The notes under the pieces are model-generated. The model worked only from the letters and a program-made list of their open reading frames with translations. It was not told the DNA's origin and searched no databases. This document shows, piece by piece, positions 10,587-18,471 of a DNA stretch of 53,398 nucleotides. Every line of letters begins with the position of its first letter. Position 1 is the stretch's first letter. This DNA is from Streptomyces sp. CBMA156 (GTDB lineage Bacteria > Actinomycetota > Actinomycetes > Streptomycetales > Streptomycetaceae): assembly GCF_014596515.1 (NCBI RefSeq), contig NZ_MSJQ01000442.1, forward strand, positions 1 to 53,398, in the 5' to 3' direction. The position numbers and the translations under genes are program-made.

Positions 10587-10606
10587 GGCGGTTCCGGAGA
10601 ACCGCC
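10587..10606 (-). other. Small hairpin in the rpoA-rplQ gap
   Basis: An 8-bp stem (10587-10594 and 10599-10606) with a 4-nt loop, starting 16 nt after the rpoA stop. The 127-nt gap is long for this operon. No terminator T-run is present, so it could be a processing or stability element. Confidence 0.5.
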
Positions 10607-10622
10607 CCCGCGGTCAAGTCTC

Positions 10623-11645
10623 TCAGTACTGCTCGGTCTCGGCGAAGTGCGAGTCGTCGAGGTCGTCGGCGCCGAAGGCGTCGGCGGCAGCGGTCGGGTC
10701 GAACCCGGGCGGGCTGTCCTTGAGGGCCAGGCCCATGCCGGCCAGCTTCGCCTTGACCTCGTCGATCGACTTCGCACCGAAGTTGCGGATGTCGAGCAGG
10801 TCGGCCTCGGAGCGGGCGACGAGCTCACCCACGGTGTGGATGCCCTCGCGCTTGAGGCAGTTGTAGGAGCGGACCGTGAGCTCCAGCTCCTCGATCGGCA
10901 GCGCCAGGTCGGCGGCCAGGGCGGCGTCCGTCGGGGACGGGCCCATGTCGATGCCCTCGGCGTCGATGTTCAGCTCGCGGGCGAGGCCGAACAGCTCCAC
11001 CAGGGTCTTGCCGGCCGAGGCCATGGCGTCGCGCGGACGCATGGCGGGCTTGGTCTCGACGTCGACGATCAGCTTGTCGAAGTCGGTCCGCTGCTCGACA
11101 CGGGTGGCCTCGACCTTGTAGGTGACCTTCAGCACGGGGCTGTAGATCGAGTCGACCGGGATGCGGCCGATCTCCTGGCCGGAGGCCTTGTTCTGGACGG
11201 CGGAGACGTAGCCGCGACCGCGCTCGACGGTCAGCTCCATCTCCAGCTTGCCCTTGCCGTTCAGGGTGGCGAGGACCAGCTCGGGGTTGTGCACCTCAAC
11301 ACCCGCCGGCGGGGCGATGTCGGCGGCGGTCACGACGCCCGGGCCCTGCTTGCGCAGGTACATCACGACCGGCTCGTCGTGCTCCGAGGAGACGACCAGC
11401 TGCTTGATGTTGAGGATGAGGTCGGTCACGTCCTCCTTGACGCCCGGCACGGTGGTGAACTCGTGCAGGACGCCGTCGATGCGGATGCTGGTGACAGCGG
11501 CACCCGGGATCGACGACAGGAGCGTGCGGCGCAGGGAGTTGCCGAGGGTGTAGCCGAAGCCCGGCTCCAGCGGCTCGATCACGAACCGCGAGCGGAACTC
11601 GTCGACGACCTCTTCGGTCAGCGAAGGACGCTGAGCGATAAGCAT
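10623..11645 (-). CDS. rpoA: RNA polymerase subunit alpha
   Basis: Alpha dimerises to scaffold assembly of RNA polymerase, and its C-terminal domain contacts promoter UP elements and activators. The start is the ATG at 11645 (MLIAQRPSLTEEVVDEFRSR), preceded by GGAGGG, giving 340 residues. The N-terminal domain includes the dimer-interface block PGFGYTLGNSLRRTLLSSIP. The C-terminal domain includes LELTVRSYNCLKREGIHTVG and the helix-hairpin-helix IRNFGAKSIDEVKAKL. The last residues are acidic, as is usual in actinobacteria. Confidence 0.99.
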   Translation of the reverse strand: MLIAQRPSLTEEVVDEFRSRFVIEPLEPGFGYTLGNSLRRTLLSSIPGAAVTSIRIDGVLHEFTTVPGVKEDVTDLILNIKQLVVSSEHDEPVVMYLRKQGPGVVTAADIAPPAGVEVHNPELVLATLNGKGKLEMELTVERGRGYVSAVQNKASGQEIGRIPVDSIYSPVLKVTYKVEATRVEQRTDFDKLIVDVETKPAMRPRDAMASAGKTLVELFGLARELNIDAEGIDMGPSPTDAALAADLALPIEELELTVRSYNCLKREGIHTVGELVARSEADLLDIRNFGAKSIDEVKAKLAGMGLALKDSPPGFDPTAAADAFGADDLDDSHFAETEQY

Positions 11646-11702
11646 GGGGAAGAACCCTCCAGTTGTCTTCGGCACCCACTATTTGATGCCGACAGGACCA
11701 AG

Positions 11703-11752
11703 CGTACGGGGTCCCGCTGGCAGCGACGAATCACCGCGTGGGACCCCGTACG
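11703..11752 (-). other. Strong stem-loop in the rpsK-rpoA gap
   Basis: A perfect 13-bp stem (11703-11715 and 11740-11752) with a 24-nt loop. A 6-bp hairpin (11669-11674 and 11687-11692) lies between it and the rpoA ribosome site. No T-run follows the large stem on the minus strand. The 143-nt gap sits in the middle of an otherwise compact operon. Confidence 0.7.
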
Positions 11753-11788
11753 AGGTTGAAGCAGAACTGCGTGCCCGAAGGCGCTGCG

Positions 11789-12196
11789 TCAGACGCGGCG
11801 GCGCTTCGGCGGACGGCAGCCGTTGTGCGGGGTGGGGGTGACGTCCTGGATCGAGCCGACCTCCAGGCCGGTGGCCTGGAGCGAACGGATCGCGGTCTCG
11901 CGGCCGGAGCCCGGACCCTTCACAAAGACGTCAACCTTGCGCATGCCGTGCTCCTGCGCGCGACGGGCAGCGGCCTCGGCGGCCATCTGCGCGGCGAACG
12001 GGGTGGACTTGCGCGAGCCCTTGAAGCCGACGTGGCCGGCGGAGGCCCAGGAGATCACGTTGCCCGCGGGGTCGGTGATCGAAACGATGGTGTTGTTGAA
12101 CGTGCTCTTGATGTGCGCGTGGCCGTGAGCGACGTTCTTCTTTTCCTTGCGGCGGATCTTCTTCGCGCCGGCAGCCTGACGACCCTTGGGGGGCAT
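11789..12196 (-). CDS. rpsK: 30S ribosomal protein S11 (uS11)
   Basis: S11 forms part of the 30S platform near the mRNA exit. The 135-residue protein begins MPPKGRQAAGAKKIRRKEKK. It shows the conserved HIKSTFNNTIVSITD and GSGRETAIRSLQATGLEV blocks and ends with the family tail PTPHNGCRPPKRRRV. It is third in the alpha operon, 72 nt after rpsM. Confidence 0.99.
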   Translation of the reverse strand: MPPKGRQAAGAKKIRRKEKKNVAHGHAHIKSTFNNTIVSITDPAGNVISWASAGHVGFKGSRKSTPFAAQMAAEAAARRAQEHGMRKVDVFVKGPGSGRETAIRSLQATGLEVGSIQDVTPTPHNGCRPPKRRRV

Positions 12197-12268
12197 AAGT
12201 CTGTTCTCCTACTGAGGTGGTCGGTCCGCTGACCCGCGGGCCGGAGGGATGTCCGGTTACGGGACGGA

Positions 12269-12649
12269 CTACTTCTTGCCCGGCTTCTTCTTGCCGGCGA
12301 TCGCGCGACGCGGGCCCTTGCGGGTACGCGCGTTGGTGTGGGTGCGCTGGCCGCGGACCGGCAGGCCGCGACGGTGACGCAGACCCTCGTAGCAGCCGAT
12401 CTCGACCTTGCGGCGGATGTCGGCGGCCACCTCACGGCGGAGGTCACCCTCGACCGTGTAGTTGGCGTCGATGTACTGGCCCAGCTTCACGAGGTCTTCC
12501 TCGGAGATGTCGCGAACGCGGACATCCGGGTTGACACCGGTCTCGACCAGGGTCTGCTGGGCGCGGGTACGGCCGATGCCGTACACGTAGGTAAGGGCGA
12601 TCTCGATCCGCTTCTCACGGGGGAGATCAACGCCGGCGAGGCGTGCCAT
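12269..12649 (-). CDS. rpsM: 30S ribosomal protein S13 (uS13)
   Basis: S13 lies in the 30S head and makes an intersubunit bridge. The 126-residue protein begins MARLAGVDLPREKRIEIALT and has the helix-two-turn-helix block YVYGIGRTRAQQTL. The RHRRGLPVRGQRTHTNARTR block and a Lys-rich tail (KKKPGKK) follow. All features are standard for the family. Confidence 0.99.
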   Translation of the reverse strand: MARLAGVDLPREKRIEIALTYVYGIGRTRAQQTLVETGVNPDVRVRDISEEDLVKLGQYIDANYTVEGDLRREVAADIRRKVEIGCYEGLRHRRGLPVRGQRTHTNARTRKGPRRAIAGKKKPGKK

Positions 12650-12825
12650 TCATGGCTCCTGTGGTTCTTCAGAGGTCTTGCGTGCTACCTACTCCGACAC
12701 CTCACGGTGAGGGAGCCCCGGCCTCTTACCGGGGGCGGCAGTCCGTTCCCTGTGGGACGGATCGGGTAGCCCGCTCATGACGTTTTCGCGTCGCGCGAAG
12801 TACTACGAGAAATGCTGGGGAGAGA
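12650..12825 (-). other. rpmJ-rpsM spacer with consecutive hairpins
   Basis: A 176-nt gap inside the alpha operon. It holds a 7-bp stem with a bulge (12715-12721 and 12729-12736). An 8-bp stem with a one-base bulge and a 3-nt loop follows (12742-12750 and 12754-12761). No T-run follows either. No coding potential is evident. Confidence 0.45.
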
Positions 12826-12939
12826 TCAGCCCTGGCGCTGCTTGTGGCGCAGGTTGTCGCAGATCACCATGACCCGGCCGTGACGGCGGATCACCTTGCA
12901 CTTGTCGCAGATCTTCTTGACGCTCGGCTTGACCTTCAT
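12826..12939 (-). CDS. rpmJ: 50S ribosomal protein L36 (bL36), zinc-binding form
   Basis: A 37-residue protein, MKVKPSVKKICDKCKVIRR and onward, ending NLRHKQRQG. Cys11, Cys14, Cys27 and His32 form the C3H zinc site, so this is the zinc-containing (C+) form. Actinobacteria often keep a zinc-free paralogue under Zur control elsewhere. It is too short for many gene callers but unmistakable, lying between infA and rpsM in the standard order. Confidence 0.98.
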   Translation of the reverse strand: MKVKPSVKKICDKCKVIRRHGRVMVICDNLRHKQRQG

Positions 12940-12972
12940 GTTTCAGGTTCTCCGGGTCTAGATCTGACGTTC

Positions 12973-13194
12973 TTACTTGTAGCGGTAGACGATCCGGCCG
13001 CGCGTGAGGTCGTAGGGGCTGAGCTCCACGACGACCCGGTCGTCCGGCAGGATGCGGATGTAGTGCATGCGCATCTTGCCACTGATGTGCGCGAGGACCT
13101 TGTGACCGTTCTGCAGCTCGACCTTGAACATCGCGTTCGGAAGAGACTCGATCACGGTGCCCTCGATCTCAATGGCGCCTTGCTTCTTAGCCAT
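12973..13194 (-). CDS. infA: Translation initiation factor IF-1
   Basis: IF-1 blocks the A site of the 30S subunit during initiation. The 73-residue protein MAKKQGAIEIEGTVIESLPN through TRGRIVYRYK is a single S1/OB-fold domain. The conserved block MRMHYIRILPGD-like (here MRMHYIRILPDD) and ELSPYDLTRGRI are present. It is the first gene of its operon, downstream of the promoter at 13319-13347. Confidence 0.99.
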   Translation of the reverse strand: MAKKQGAIEIEGTVIESLPNAMFKVELQNGHKVLAHISGKMRMHYIRILPDDRVVVELSPYDLTRGRIVYRYK

Positions 13195-13318
13195 GAACTG
13201 CGAGATCCACCTTCCGGGACCGGCTACCGTATGCGGAACGCTCGTGCGAACCTGGGTTCACCCCACCCCCGAGGGGAAGAGGGCGTGCTGAAGCACGCTA
13301 CGAGTGAGCCGACGGTCC

Positions 13319-13347
13319 ATCCTACGCCAGCGCGTCCGGCGGACCAA
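13319..13347 (-). promoter_or_regulatory. Vegetative promoter for the infA operon
   Basis: TTGGTC (13347-13342) and TAGGAT (13324-13319) on the minus strand are spaced by 17 nt, a very good match to the actinomycete housekeeping consensus. Transcription should begin near 13312, giving a leader of about 118 nt. A 6-bp hairpin (13283-13288 and 13293-13298) lies in that leader. This makes infA-rpmJ-rpsM-rpsK-rpoA-rplQ a transcription unit separate from secY-adk-map. Confidence 0.82.
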
Positions 13348-13387
13348 AACGGGGCCCCGGAAGGCGGTCGCCGTCACACCTGCTGCG

Positions 13388-13813
13388 TCAGGCCCCGACG
13401 GTGGCCGTCAGCGGGTCCACGTGGGCGGTGCAGGCCGCGCAGCGGCGGGCGGCCACGGGGATCTCGGTCAGGCACTCCGGGCACGGGCGCTTCGGCGTCT
13501 TCGGCGCCTTCGGCATGTAGCGCGCGGTCGCCTTGGTGATCGGCAGCACCACGCAGAAGTACAGCACCGCGGCGGTCATCAGGAACGCGATCAGCACGTT
13601 GAGGAACTGCCCGTACGGGAAGGTCACCCCCGCGATGTGCGCCTGGTACGAGCTGAAGTCACCGGCCGCGCCGACCACCACGCCGACCAGCGGGGTGAGG
13701 AAGGCGGACACGAAACCGGTCACCACCGCGGTGAACGCGGCCCCGATGACGACACCGACCGCCATGTCGACGACGTTGCCGCGCATCATGAAGTCGCGGA
13801 ATCCCTTGAGCAC
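13388..13813 (-). CDS. mscL: Large-conductance mechanosensitive channel MscL
   Basis: MscL opens under membrane tension to release solutes after osmotic downshock. The GTG at 13813 (VLKGFRDFMMRGNVVDMAVG) is chosen because GCAGGAG precedes it and the protein then begins at the amphipathic helix; the 20 codons upstream are not MscL-like. The first membrane helix follows directly, and the second is near residues 70-92. After it comes a tail with CPEC (Cys111, Cys114) and CAAC (Cys125, Cys128), a zinc-ribbon-like extension. In total 141 residues. The gene sits alone between the map terminator and the infA promoter, a position where I would not expect mscL. Confidence 0.95.
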   Translation of the reverse strand: MLKGFRDFMMRGNVVDMAVGVVIGAAFTAVVTGFVSAFLTPLVGVVVGAAGDFSSYQAHIAGVTFPYGQFLNVLIAFLMTAAVLYFCVVLPITKATARYMPKAPKTPKRPCPECLTEIPVAARRCAACTAHVDPLTATVGA

Positions 13814-13874
13814 GTTCTCTCCTGCTGCTCGTAAGCCACTACTGACCACTGCCAGCGCATAAAAATAGGACAAA

Positions 13875-13902
13875 AGCCCTGGAGGTCCAAACCTCCAGGG
13901 CT
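13875..13902 (-). terminator. Intrinsic terminator after map
   Basis: A perfect 12-bp stem (13875-13886 and 13891-13902) with a 4-nt loop. On the minus strand it is followed by TTTTGTCCTATTTTT, a rare T-rich tail in this GC-rich sequence. It should end the secY-adk-map transcript before mscL. Confidence 0.9.
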
Positions 13903-13942
13903 CTGATCCCTTGTCAGCGGCGGCAGTTGGGCGCCGCCGGGA

Positions 13943-14782
13943 CTACGCGAGGGGGTCCGGAGCTGCGGTGATGCCCAGCTTGGCCAGTTCCGCCCTGCCA
14001 CCGTCGAAGGCGGTCAGCACCAGCGGGCCCTGCTCGGTGACGGCCACCGAGTGCTCCCAGTGCGAGGCCCAGGTGCCGTCGTTGGTGACGACCGTCCAGT
14101 CGTCCTCCAGCACGGCGGTGTGCGGGGTGCCCAGCGAGACCATCGGCTCGATCGCCAGCACGGTGCCGGGGACCAGCTTCGGGCCCTTGCCGCGGCCGCG
14201 CTCGACGTAGTTCAGCACGTGCGGCTCCATGTGCATCGCGGTGCCGATGCCGTGGCCGCCGTAGCCCTCGGTGATGCCCCACTTGCCCTTCGGCGGCAGC
14301 GGCTGCCGGCGGATGTAGCCCTCGATCGCCTTCGAGACGTCCACCAGGCGGTTGTTCTTCTTCATCTGGGCGATGCCGGCCCACATCGAGCCCTCGGTGA
14401 CCCGGCTCAGCATCTCGACCTCGGGGCGGACCTCGCCGACCGCCACGGTGATGGCCGCGTCGCCGTGCCAGCCGTCCAGGATGGCGCCGCAGTCGATCGA
14501 GATGACGTCGCCCTCCTGGAGCACCCGCTCGCCCGGGATGCCGTGCACGACCTCGTTGTTCACCGAGGCGCAGATCACGCCGGGGAACCAGAGCCCGCCG
14601 TGGTCGGCCCGGAAGTTCGAGGTGGCGCCGTGGCCGGTGATGACCTTGTCCGCGATGTCGTTGAGCTCCTGGGTGGTCACCCCGGGGGCGACCGCCTCGC
14701 GACAGGCCTTCAGGGCCTCGGCGACGACCAGCCCGGCCGCTCGCATCTTCGCGATCTGCTCGGGGGTCTTGATCTCCACCAT
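13943..14782 (-). CDS. map: Methionine aminopeptidase, type I
   Basis: Removes N-terminal methionine from nascent proteins with small second residues. The 279-residue protein has the five metal ligands in order: Asp97 (SIDCG), Asp108 (HGDAA), His177 (GGHGIG), Glu212 (AIEPM) and Glu243 (WEHSVAV). The substrate-contacting His80 is also present. It is the last gene of secY-adk-map, 117 nt after adk. Confidence 0.98.
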   Translation of the reverse strand: MVEIKTPEQIAKMRAAGLVVAEALKACREAVAPGVTTQELNDIADKVITGHGATSNFRADHGGLWFPGVICASVNNEVVHGIPGERVLQEGDVISIDCGAILDGWHGDAAITVAVGEVRPEVEMLSRVTEGSMWAGIAQMKKNNRLVDVSKAIEGYIRRQPLPPKGKWGITEGYGGHGIGTAMHMEPHVLNYVERGRGKGPKLVPGTVLAIEPMVSLGTPHTAVLEDDWTVVTNDGTWASHWEHSVAVTEQGPLVLTAFDGGRAELAKLGITAAPDPLA

Positions 14783-14899
14783 CTGGTCACGCCTTCCAAG
14801 TCCGGATTACCACTGCTACCACCGTACGACGCCGAAACGGCCGGGCCACCCGCGCTGGGCGGGCGATCCGGCCGTGCCGTCGTACGTTCGCCGAGAGAC

Positions 14900-15553
14900 T
14901 CAGCTGTCCTGCTTCAGCGCCTCGATCGAGCGGGCGGTGACCTCGTCCACCTTGCCGAGGGCCGAGATCGTCGCCACCAGGCCCTGCTGGGCGTAGTAGT
15001 CGATGATCGGCTCGGTCTCCGTGTGGTAGACCTCCAGGCGCGTCCGCACCTTCTCCTCGGTGTCGTCGGAGCGCTGGTACAGCTCGCCGCCGCACTCGTC
15101 GCAGACGCCCTCGGCCTTCGGCGGGTTGTAGTCCACGTGGAAGACGTGGCCCCCGTCGTTGCGGCACAGGCGACGGCCGGCGATCCGGCGGACGACCTCG
15201 TCCTCCGGGACCTCCAGGTCCAGCACACCGTCCAGCTTGATGCCCTGCTCGGCGAGGAACTCGTCCAGCGCCTTGGCCTGCCCCAGGTTGCGGGGGAAGC
15301 CGTCGAGCAGGAAGCCGCGCACGGCGTCCTCCTGGAGCATCCGGTCCTTGGCCATCCCGATGGTGACCTCGTCCGGTACCAGGTGTCCCGCGTCCATGTA
15401 GCTCTTGGCCTCGAGCCCCAGCGGGGTGCCCTGGCTGATGTTCGCGCGGAACAGGTCACCGGTAGAGATATGGGGGATGGACAGGGTCTTGGCGAGCAGG
15501 TGCGCCTGAGTACCCTTCCCGGCCCCGGGAGGACCAACGAGGACGATACGCAT
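14900..15553 (-). CDS. adk: Adenylate kinase
   Basis: Balances ATP, ADP and AMP. The 217-residue protein has the P-loop GPPGAGKGT at residues 7-15. It also has a long LID domain (LCRNDGGHVFHVDYNPP, then CDECGGELYQR), in which only part of the zinc-binding cysteine set is kept. The ATG at 15553 overlaps the secY stop as TGATG, so translation is probably coupled. Confidence 0.98.
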   Translation of the reverse strand: MRIVLVGPPGAGKGTQAHLLAKTLSIPHISTGDLFRANISQGTPLGLEAKSYMDAGHLVPDEVTIGMAKDRMLQEDAVRGFLLDGFPRNLGQAKALDEFLAEQGIKLDGVLDLEVPEDEVVRRIAGRRLCRNDGGHVFHVDYNPPKAEGVCDECGGELYQRSDDTEEKVRTRLEVYHTETEPIIDYYAQQGLVATISALGKVDEVTARSIEALKQDS

Positions 15554-16863
15554 CAGCGGAGGAACCCTTCGTAATTGCGCTGCTGGAGCTGGCTCTCGAT
15601 CTGCTTCACAGTTTCGAGTCCGACGCCGACGACGATGAGCACGCTGGTGCCGCCGAACGGGAAGTTGGTCTGCTGTCCGAAGGCGACCAGGGCGATCATC
15701 GGGATCAACGCGATCAGGCCCAGGTAGAGCGAACCCGGCCACGTGATTCGGGTCAGCACGTAGTTCAGGTACTCGGCCGTCGGGCGGCCGGCCCGGATAC
15801 CCGGGATGAACCCACCATACTTCTTCATGTTGTCGGCAACTTCTTCGGGGTTGAAGGAGATGGCGACGTAGAAGAAGGCGAAGAAGACGATCAGCAGGAA
15901 GTAGGTGGCCATGTAGATCGGGTGGTCACCCTTGACGAAGTTCGTCCTGATCCAGGTGGCCCAGCCCGCCTGGCTGTTGGTCAGCTGGACCACCAGTGCC
16001 GGGATGTACAGCAGCGACGAGGCGAAGATGACCGGGATGACACCGGCCTGGTTCACCTTGAGCGGGATGTAGGTCGAGGTGCCGCCGAACGCCCGGCGGC
16101 CGATCATCCGCTTCGCGTACTGGACCGGGATCCGGCGCTGGGCCTGCTCGACGAAGATGACCAGCATCACGACGATGACGCCGACCGCGACCACGGAGAG
16201 GAACTCGACCCAGCCGCCGCCGATGGTGCCGGTGGTCTTGATGTTCCACATGCTGGAGGGGAACTGCGCCGCGATCGAGGTGAAGATCAGCAGCGACATG
16301 CCGTTGCCGATGCCGCGGTCGGTGATCAGCTCGCCCAGCCACATGATGACCGTGGTGCCGGCGGTCATGGTGAGCACCATGACGGCGATCCGGAACACGC
16401 CGGTGTCCGGCACGATCTGGTTGGCCAGCGGGCAGCCGGCGAACAGCGCGCCGCTGGAGGCCGTCGCCACGATGCCGGTGCCCTGGAGCACGGCGAGCGC
16501 GATCGTCAGGTAGCGGGTGTACTGGGTGATCTTCGCCTGGCCGGCCTGTCCCTCCTTCTTCAGCATCTCCAGTCGCGGGATCACGACGGTGAGGAGCTGG
16601 AGGATGATGCTCGCCGTGATGTACGGCATGATGCCGAGGGCGAAGATCGTCAGCTGGAGGAGCGCGCCCCCGCTGAACAGGTTGACGAGTCCGAAGAGGC
16701 CGCTGTTCTTCGTGTCCTTCACACACTCGTTCACGGCCGTGAAACTCACGCCCGGCATCGGAATGTGCGAGCCCAGCCGGAACAGCACCATGATGCCCAG
16801 CGTGAACAGCAGCTTCTTGCGCAGGTCGGGCGTCTGGAACGCCCGCGCGAACGCACTGAGCAC
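15553..16863 (-). CDS. secY: Protein translocase subunit SecY
   Basis: SecY is the pore of the Sec export channel. The 436-residue protein starts at GTG 16863 with AGGAGG just upstream (MLSAFARAFQTPDLRKKLLF). It shows about ten membrane segments, the SGGALLQLTIFALGIMPYI block and the cytoplasmic loop QRRIPVQYAKR. Unlike the E. coli spc operon, secY here is cut off from rplO by a strong terminator and a 302-nt gap. Confidence 0.99.
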   Translation of the reverse strand: MLSAFARAFQTPDLRKKLLFTLGIMVLFRLGSHIPMPGVSFTAVNECVKDTKNSGLFGLVNLFSGGALLQLTIFALGIMPYITASIILQLLTVVIPRLEMLKKEGQAGQAKITQYTRYLTIALAVLQGTGIVATASSGALFAGCPLANQIVPDTGVFRIAVMVLTMTAGTTVIMWLGELITDRGIGNGMSLLIFTSIAAQFPSSMWNIKTTGTIGGGWVEFLSVVAVGVIVVMLVIFVEQAQRRIPVQYAKRMIGRRAFGGTSTYIPLKVNQAGVIPVIFASSLLYIPALVVQLTNSQAGWATWIRTNFVKGDHPIYMATYFLLIVFFAFFYVAISFNPEEVADNMKKYGGFIPGIRAGRPTAEYLNYVLTRITWPGSLYLGLIALIPMIALVAFGQQTNFPFGGTSVLIVVGVGLETVKQIESQLQQRNYEGFLR

Positions 16864-17110
16864 GGTGCCTCCTGCGCCTCCCGCACGTCGTCGGCGGGAG
16901 GGTCGGTCCTGAATGGGGAGTTTGCGGTACGGGCTCCCGTACAGACGGCACAGGCGAGCCTACGCGCAGCCTACAAGGGAACTCCACGGACTCTAACAGT
17001 GCGCAGCCACTCGGAAGAAGCGCGTACGGCCGCTCCCCCACTCACGGGGTACGGGATGCCCGGGTTTGCCACACAAAAGAACGAGCGCCTTTCGCGGCCG
17101 GGGAACGGAA
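16864..17110 (-). promoter_or_regulatory. secY upstream region with several -10-like hexamers and hairpins
   Basis: This stretch has no gene. On the minus strand TAGAGT (16995-16990), TAGGCT (16973-16968) and TAGGCT (16962-16957) are candidate -10 boxes, but no convincing -35 box stands 16-18 nt upstream of any. A 6-bp hairpin lies at 16927-16942. An 8-bp stem (16877-16884 and 16894-16901) puts a GGGAGG arm close to the ribosome site and could compete with it. The assignment as secY promoter region is inferred from position. Confidence 0.55.
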
Positions 17111-17146
17111 CGGGCCCCGCACCTCCCGAAGGAGGTGCGGGGCCCG
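17111..17146 (-). terminator. Terminator after rplO (end of the S10-spc transcript)
   Basis: A perfect 16-bp stem (17111-17126 and 17131-17146) with a CGAA-type tetraloop, 20 nt after the rplO stop. Confidence 0.88.
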
Positions 17147-17165
17147 TAAGCCGGAGTCAGCGGGC

Positions 17166-17618
17166 TCAGACGAGCTCGGTGACCGTACCGCCGGCGGCCT
17201 TGATCTTCTCGGCGGCCGAACCGGAGACGGCGTCCACCGTCACCTGGAGGGCGACCGAGACCTCGCCGGTGCCGAGCACCTTGACGAGCGAGTTCTTGCG
17301 AACCGCGCCCTTGGCGACCAGGTCCTCGACCGTGACGGCGCCACCCTGCGGGTAGAGCTCGGCCAGCTTGTCGAGGTTGACGACCTGGAAGGTGATCTTG
17401 AACGGGTTCTTGAAACCCTTCAGCTTCGGCAGGCGCATGTGGAGCGGCATCTGGCCACCCTCGAAGCGCTGCGGAACCTGGTAGCGGGCCTTCGTGCCCT
17501 TGGTACCACGACCGGCAGTCTTACCCTTGGAGGCCTCACCACGACCCACACGGATCTTGTCGGTCTTGGCACCCGGGGCGGGACGCAGGTTGTGGATCTT
17601 GATCGGGTTCTCGCCCAT
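17166..17618 (-). CDS. rplO: 50S ribosomal protein L15 (uL15)
   Basis: L15 is a late-assembly protein of the large subunit. The 150-residue protein begins MGENPIKIHNLRPAPGAKTD and has the extended Gly/Arg-rich N-terminal arm (GRGEASKGKTAGRGTKGTKA). A globular C-terminal domain follows. It starts 2 nt after rpmD ends and closes the spc group. Confidence 0.99.
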   Translation of the reverse strand: MGENPIKIHNLRPAPGAKTDKIRVGRGEASKGKTAGRGTKGTKARYQVPQRFEGGQMPLHMRLPKLKGFKNPFKITFQVVNLDKLAELYPQGGAVTVEDLVAKGAVRKNSLVKVLGTGEVSVALQVTVDAVSGSAAEKIKAAGGTVTELV

Positions 17619-17620
17619 GA

Positions 17621-17803
17621 TCAGTCCACCTCCTCAACCGTCACCAGGTGACGGACCGTCTGGGCCATCCCGCGGATCTCGGGACGGTCCTCCTTCACCA
17701 CGACGTCGTGCATGCGCTTGAGACCAAGCGTACGCAGGGTGTCACGGTGGTTCTGCTTGCTGCCGATGTACGACTTGGTCTGCGTGATCTTCAGGCGAGC
17801 CAT
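17621..17803 (-). CDS. rpmD: 50S ribosomal protein L30 (uL30)
   Basis: A 60-residue protein (MARLKITQTKSYIGSKQNHR and onward) with the ferredoxin-like L30 fold. The start at 17803 overlaps the rpsE stop as TGATG; a longer open frame upstream is not L30-like. Confidence 0.98.
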   Translation of the reverse strand: MARLKITQTKSYIGSKQNHRDTLRTLGLKRMHDVVVKEDRPEIRGMAQTVRHLVTVEEVD

Positions 17804-18423
17804 CAGGCGCTCACCCCAGCAGCACGCGCCCGCAGCAGAGCGGCGGGGGCCACGTCCTCCAGCGGCAGGCCACGACGCGCGGCGATCTCCTCGGGGCGCA
17901 CGAGGCCCTTCAGAGCGGCCACGGTGGCGTGCACGATGTTGATCGCGTTGTCCGAGCCGAGCGACTTCGACAGGATGTCGTGGATGCCGGCGCACTCCAG
18001 GACGGCGCGCACCGGACCACCGGCGATAACACCGGTACCGGGGGCGGCGGGCTTCAGCAGCACGACGCCGGCGGCCTTCTCACCCTGGATCGGGTGCGGG
18101 ATGGTGCCCTGGATACGGGGGACCTTGAAGAAGTTCTTCTTGGCCTCCTCAACACCCTTGGCGATGGCGGCCGGAACCTCCTTCGCCTTCCCGTAACCGA
18201 CACCCACGGTGCCATCGCCATCGCCCACCACGACCAGCGCGGTGAAGGAGAAACGACGACCACCCTTGACAACCTTGGCGACACGGTTGATCGCGACGAC
18301 GCGCTCGACGTAAGCGGTCTTCTCGACGACCTGGGCGTTGCCCCGGTCGTCACGCTTACGGTCGCGCCGCTCGCCACCGGTGCCGCCACCGGCGCCGCTA
18401 CCGCGGCGCTGGGGTCCAGCCAT
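17803..18423 (-). CDS. rpsE: 30S ribosomal protein S5 (uS5)
   Basis: S5 is at the mRNA entry site and affects decoding accuracy. The 206-residue protein has a Gly/Arg-rich N-terminal extension. The double-stranded-RNA-binding-like domain (VVKGGRRFSFTALVVVGDG) follows, and then the C-terminal domain (GPVRAVLECAGIHDILSKSLG). Both domains are complete. Confidence 0.99.
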   Translation of the reverse strand: MAGPQRRGSGAGGGTGGERRDRKRDDRGNAQVVEKTAYVERVVAINRVAKVVKGGRRFSFTALVVVGDGDGTVGVGYGKAKEVPAAIAKGVEEAKKNFFKVPRIQGTIPHPIQGEKAAGVVLLKPAAPGTGVIAGGPVRAVLECAGIHDILSKSLGSDNAINIVHATVAALKGLVRPEEIAARRGLPLEDVAPAALLRARAAGVSA

Positions 18424-18471
18424 TGGATTTACCTCTCTCGTTTACGTCCGCCGACAGAGTCGACGAGCGGC

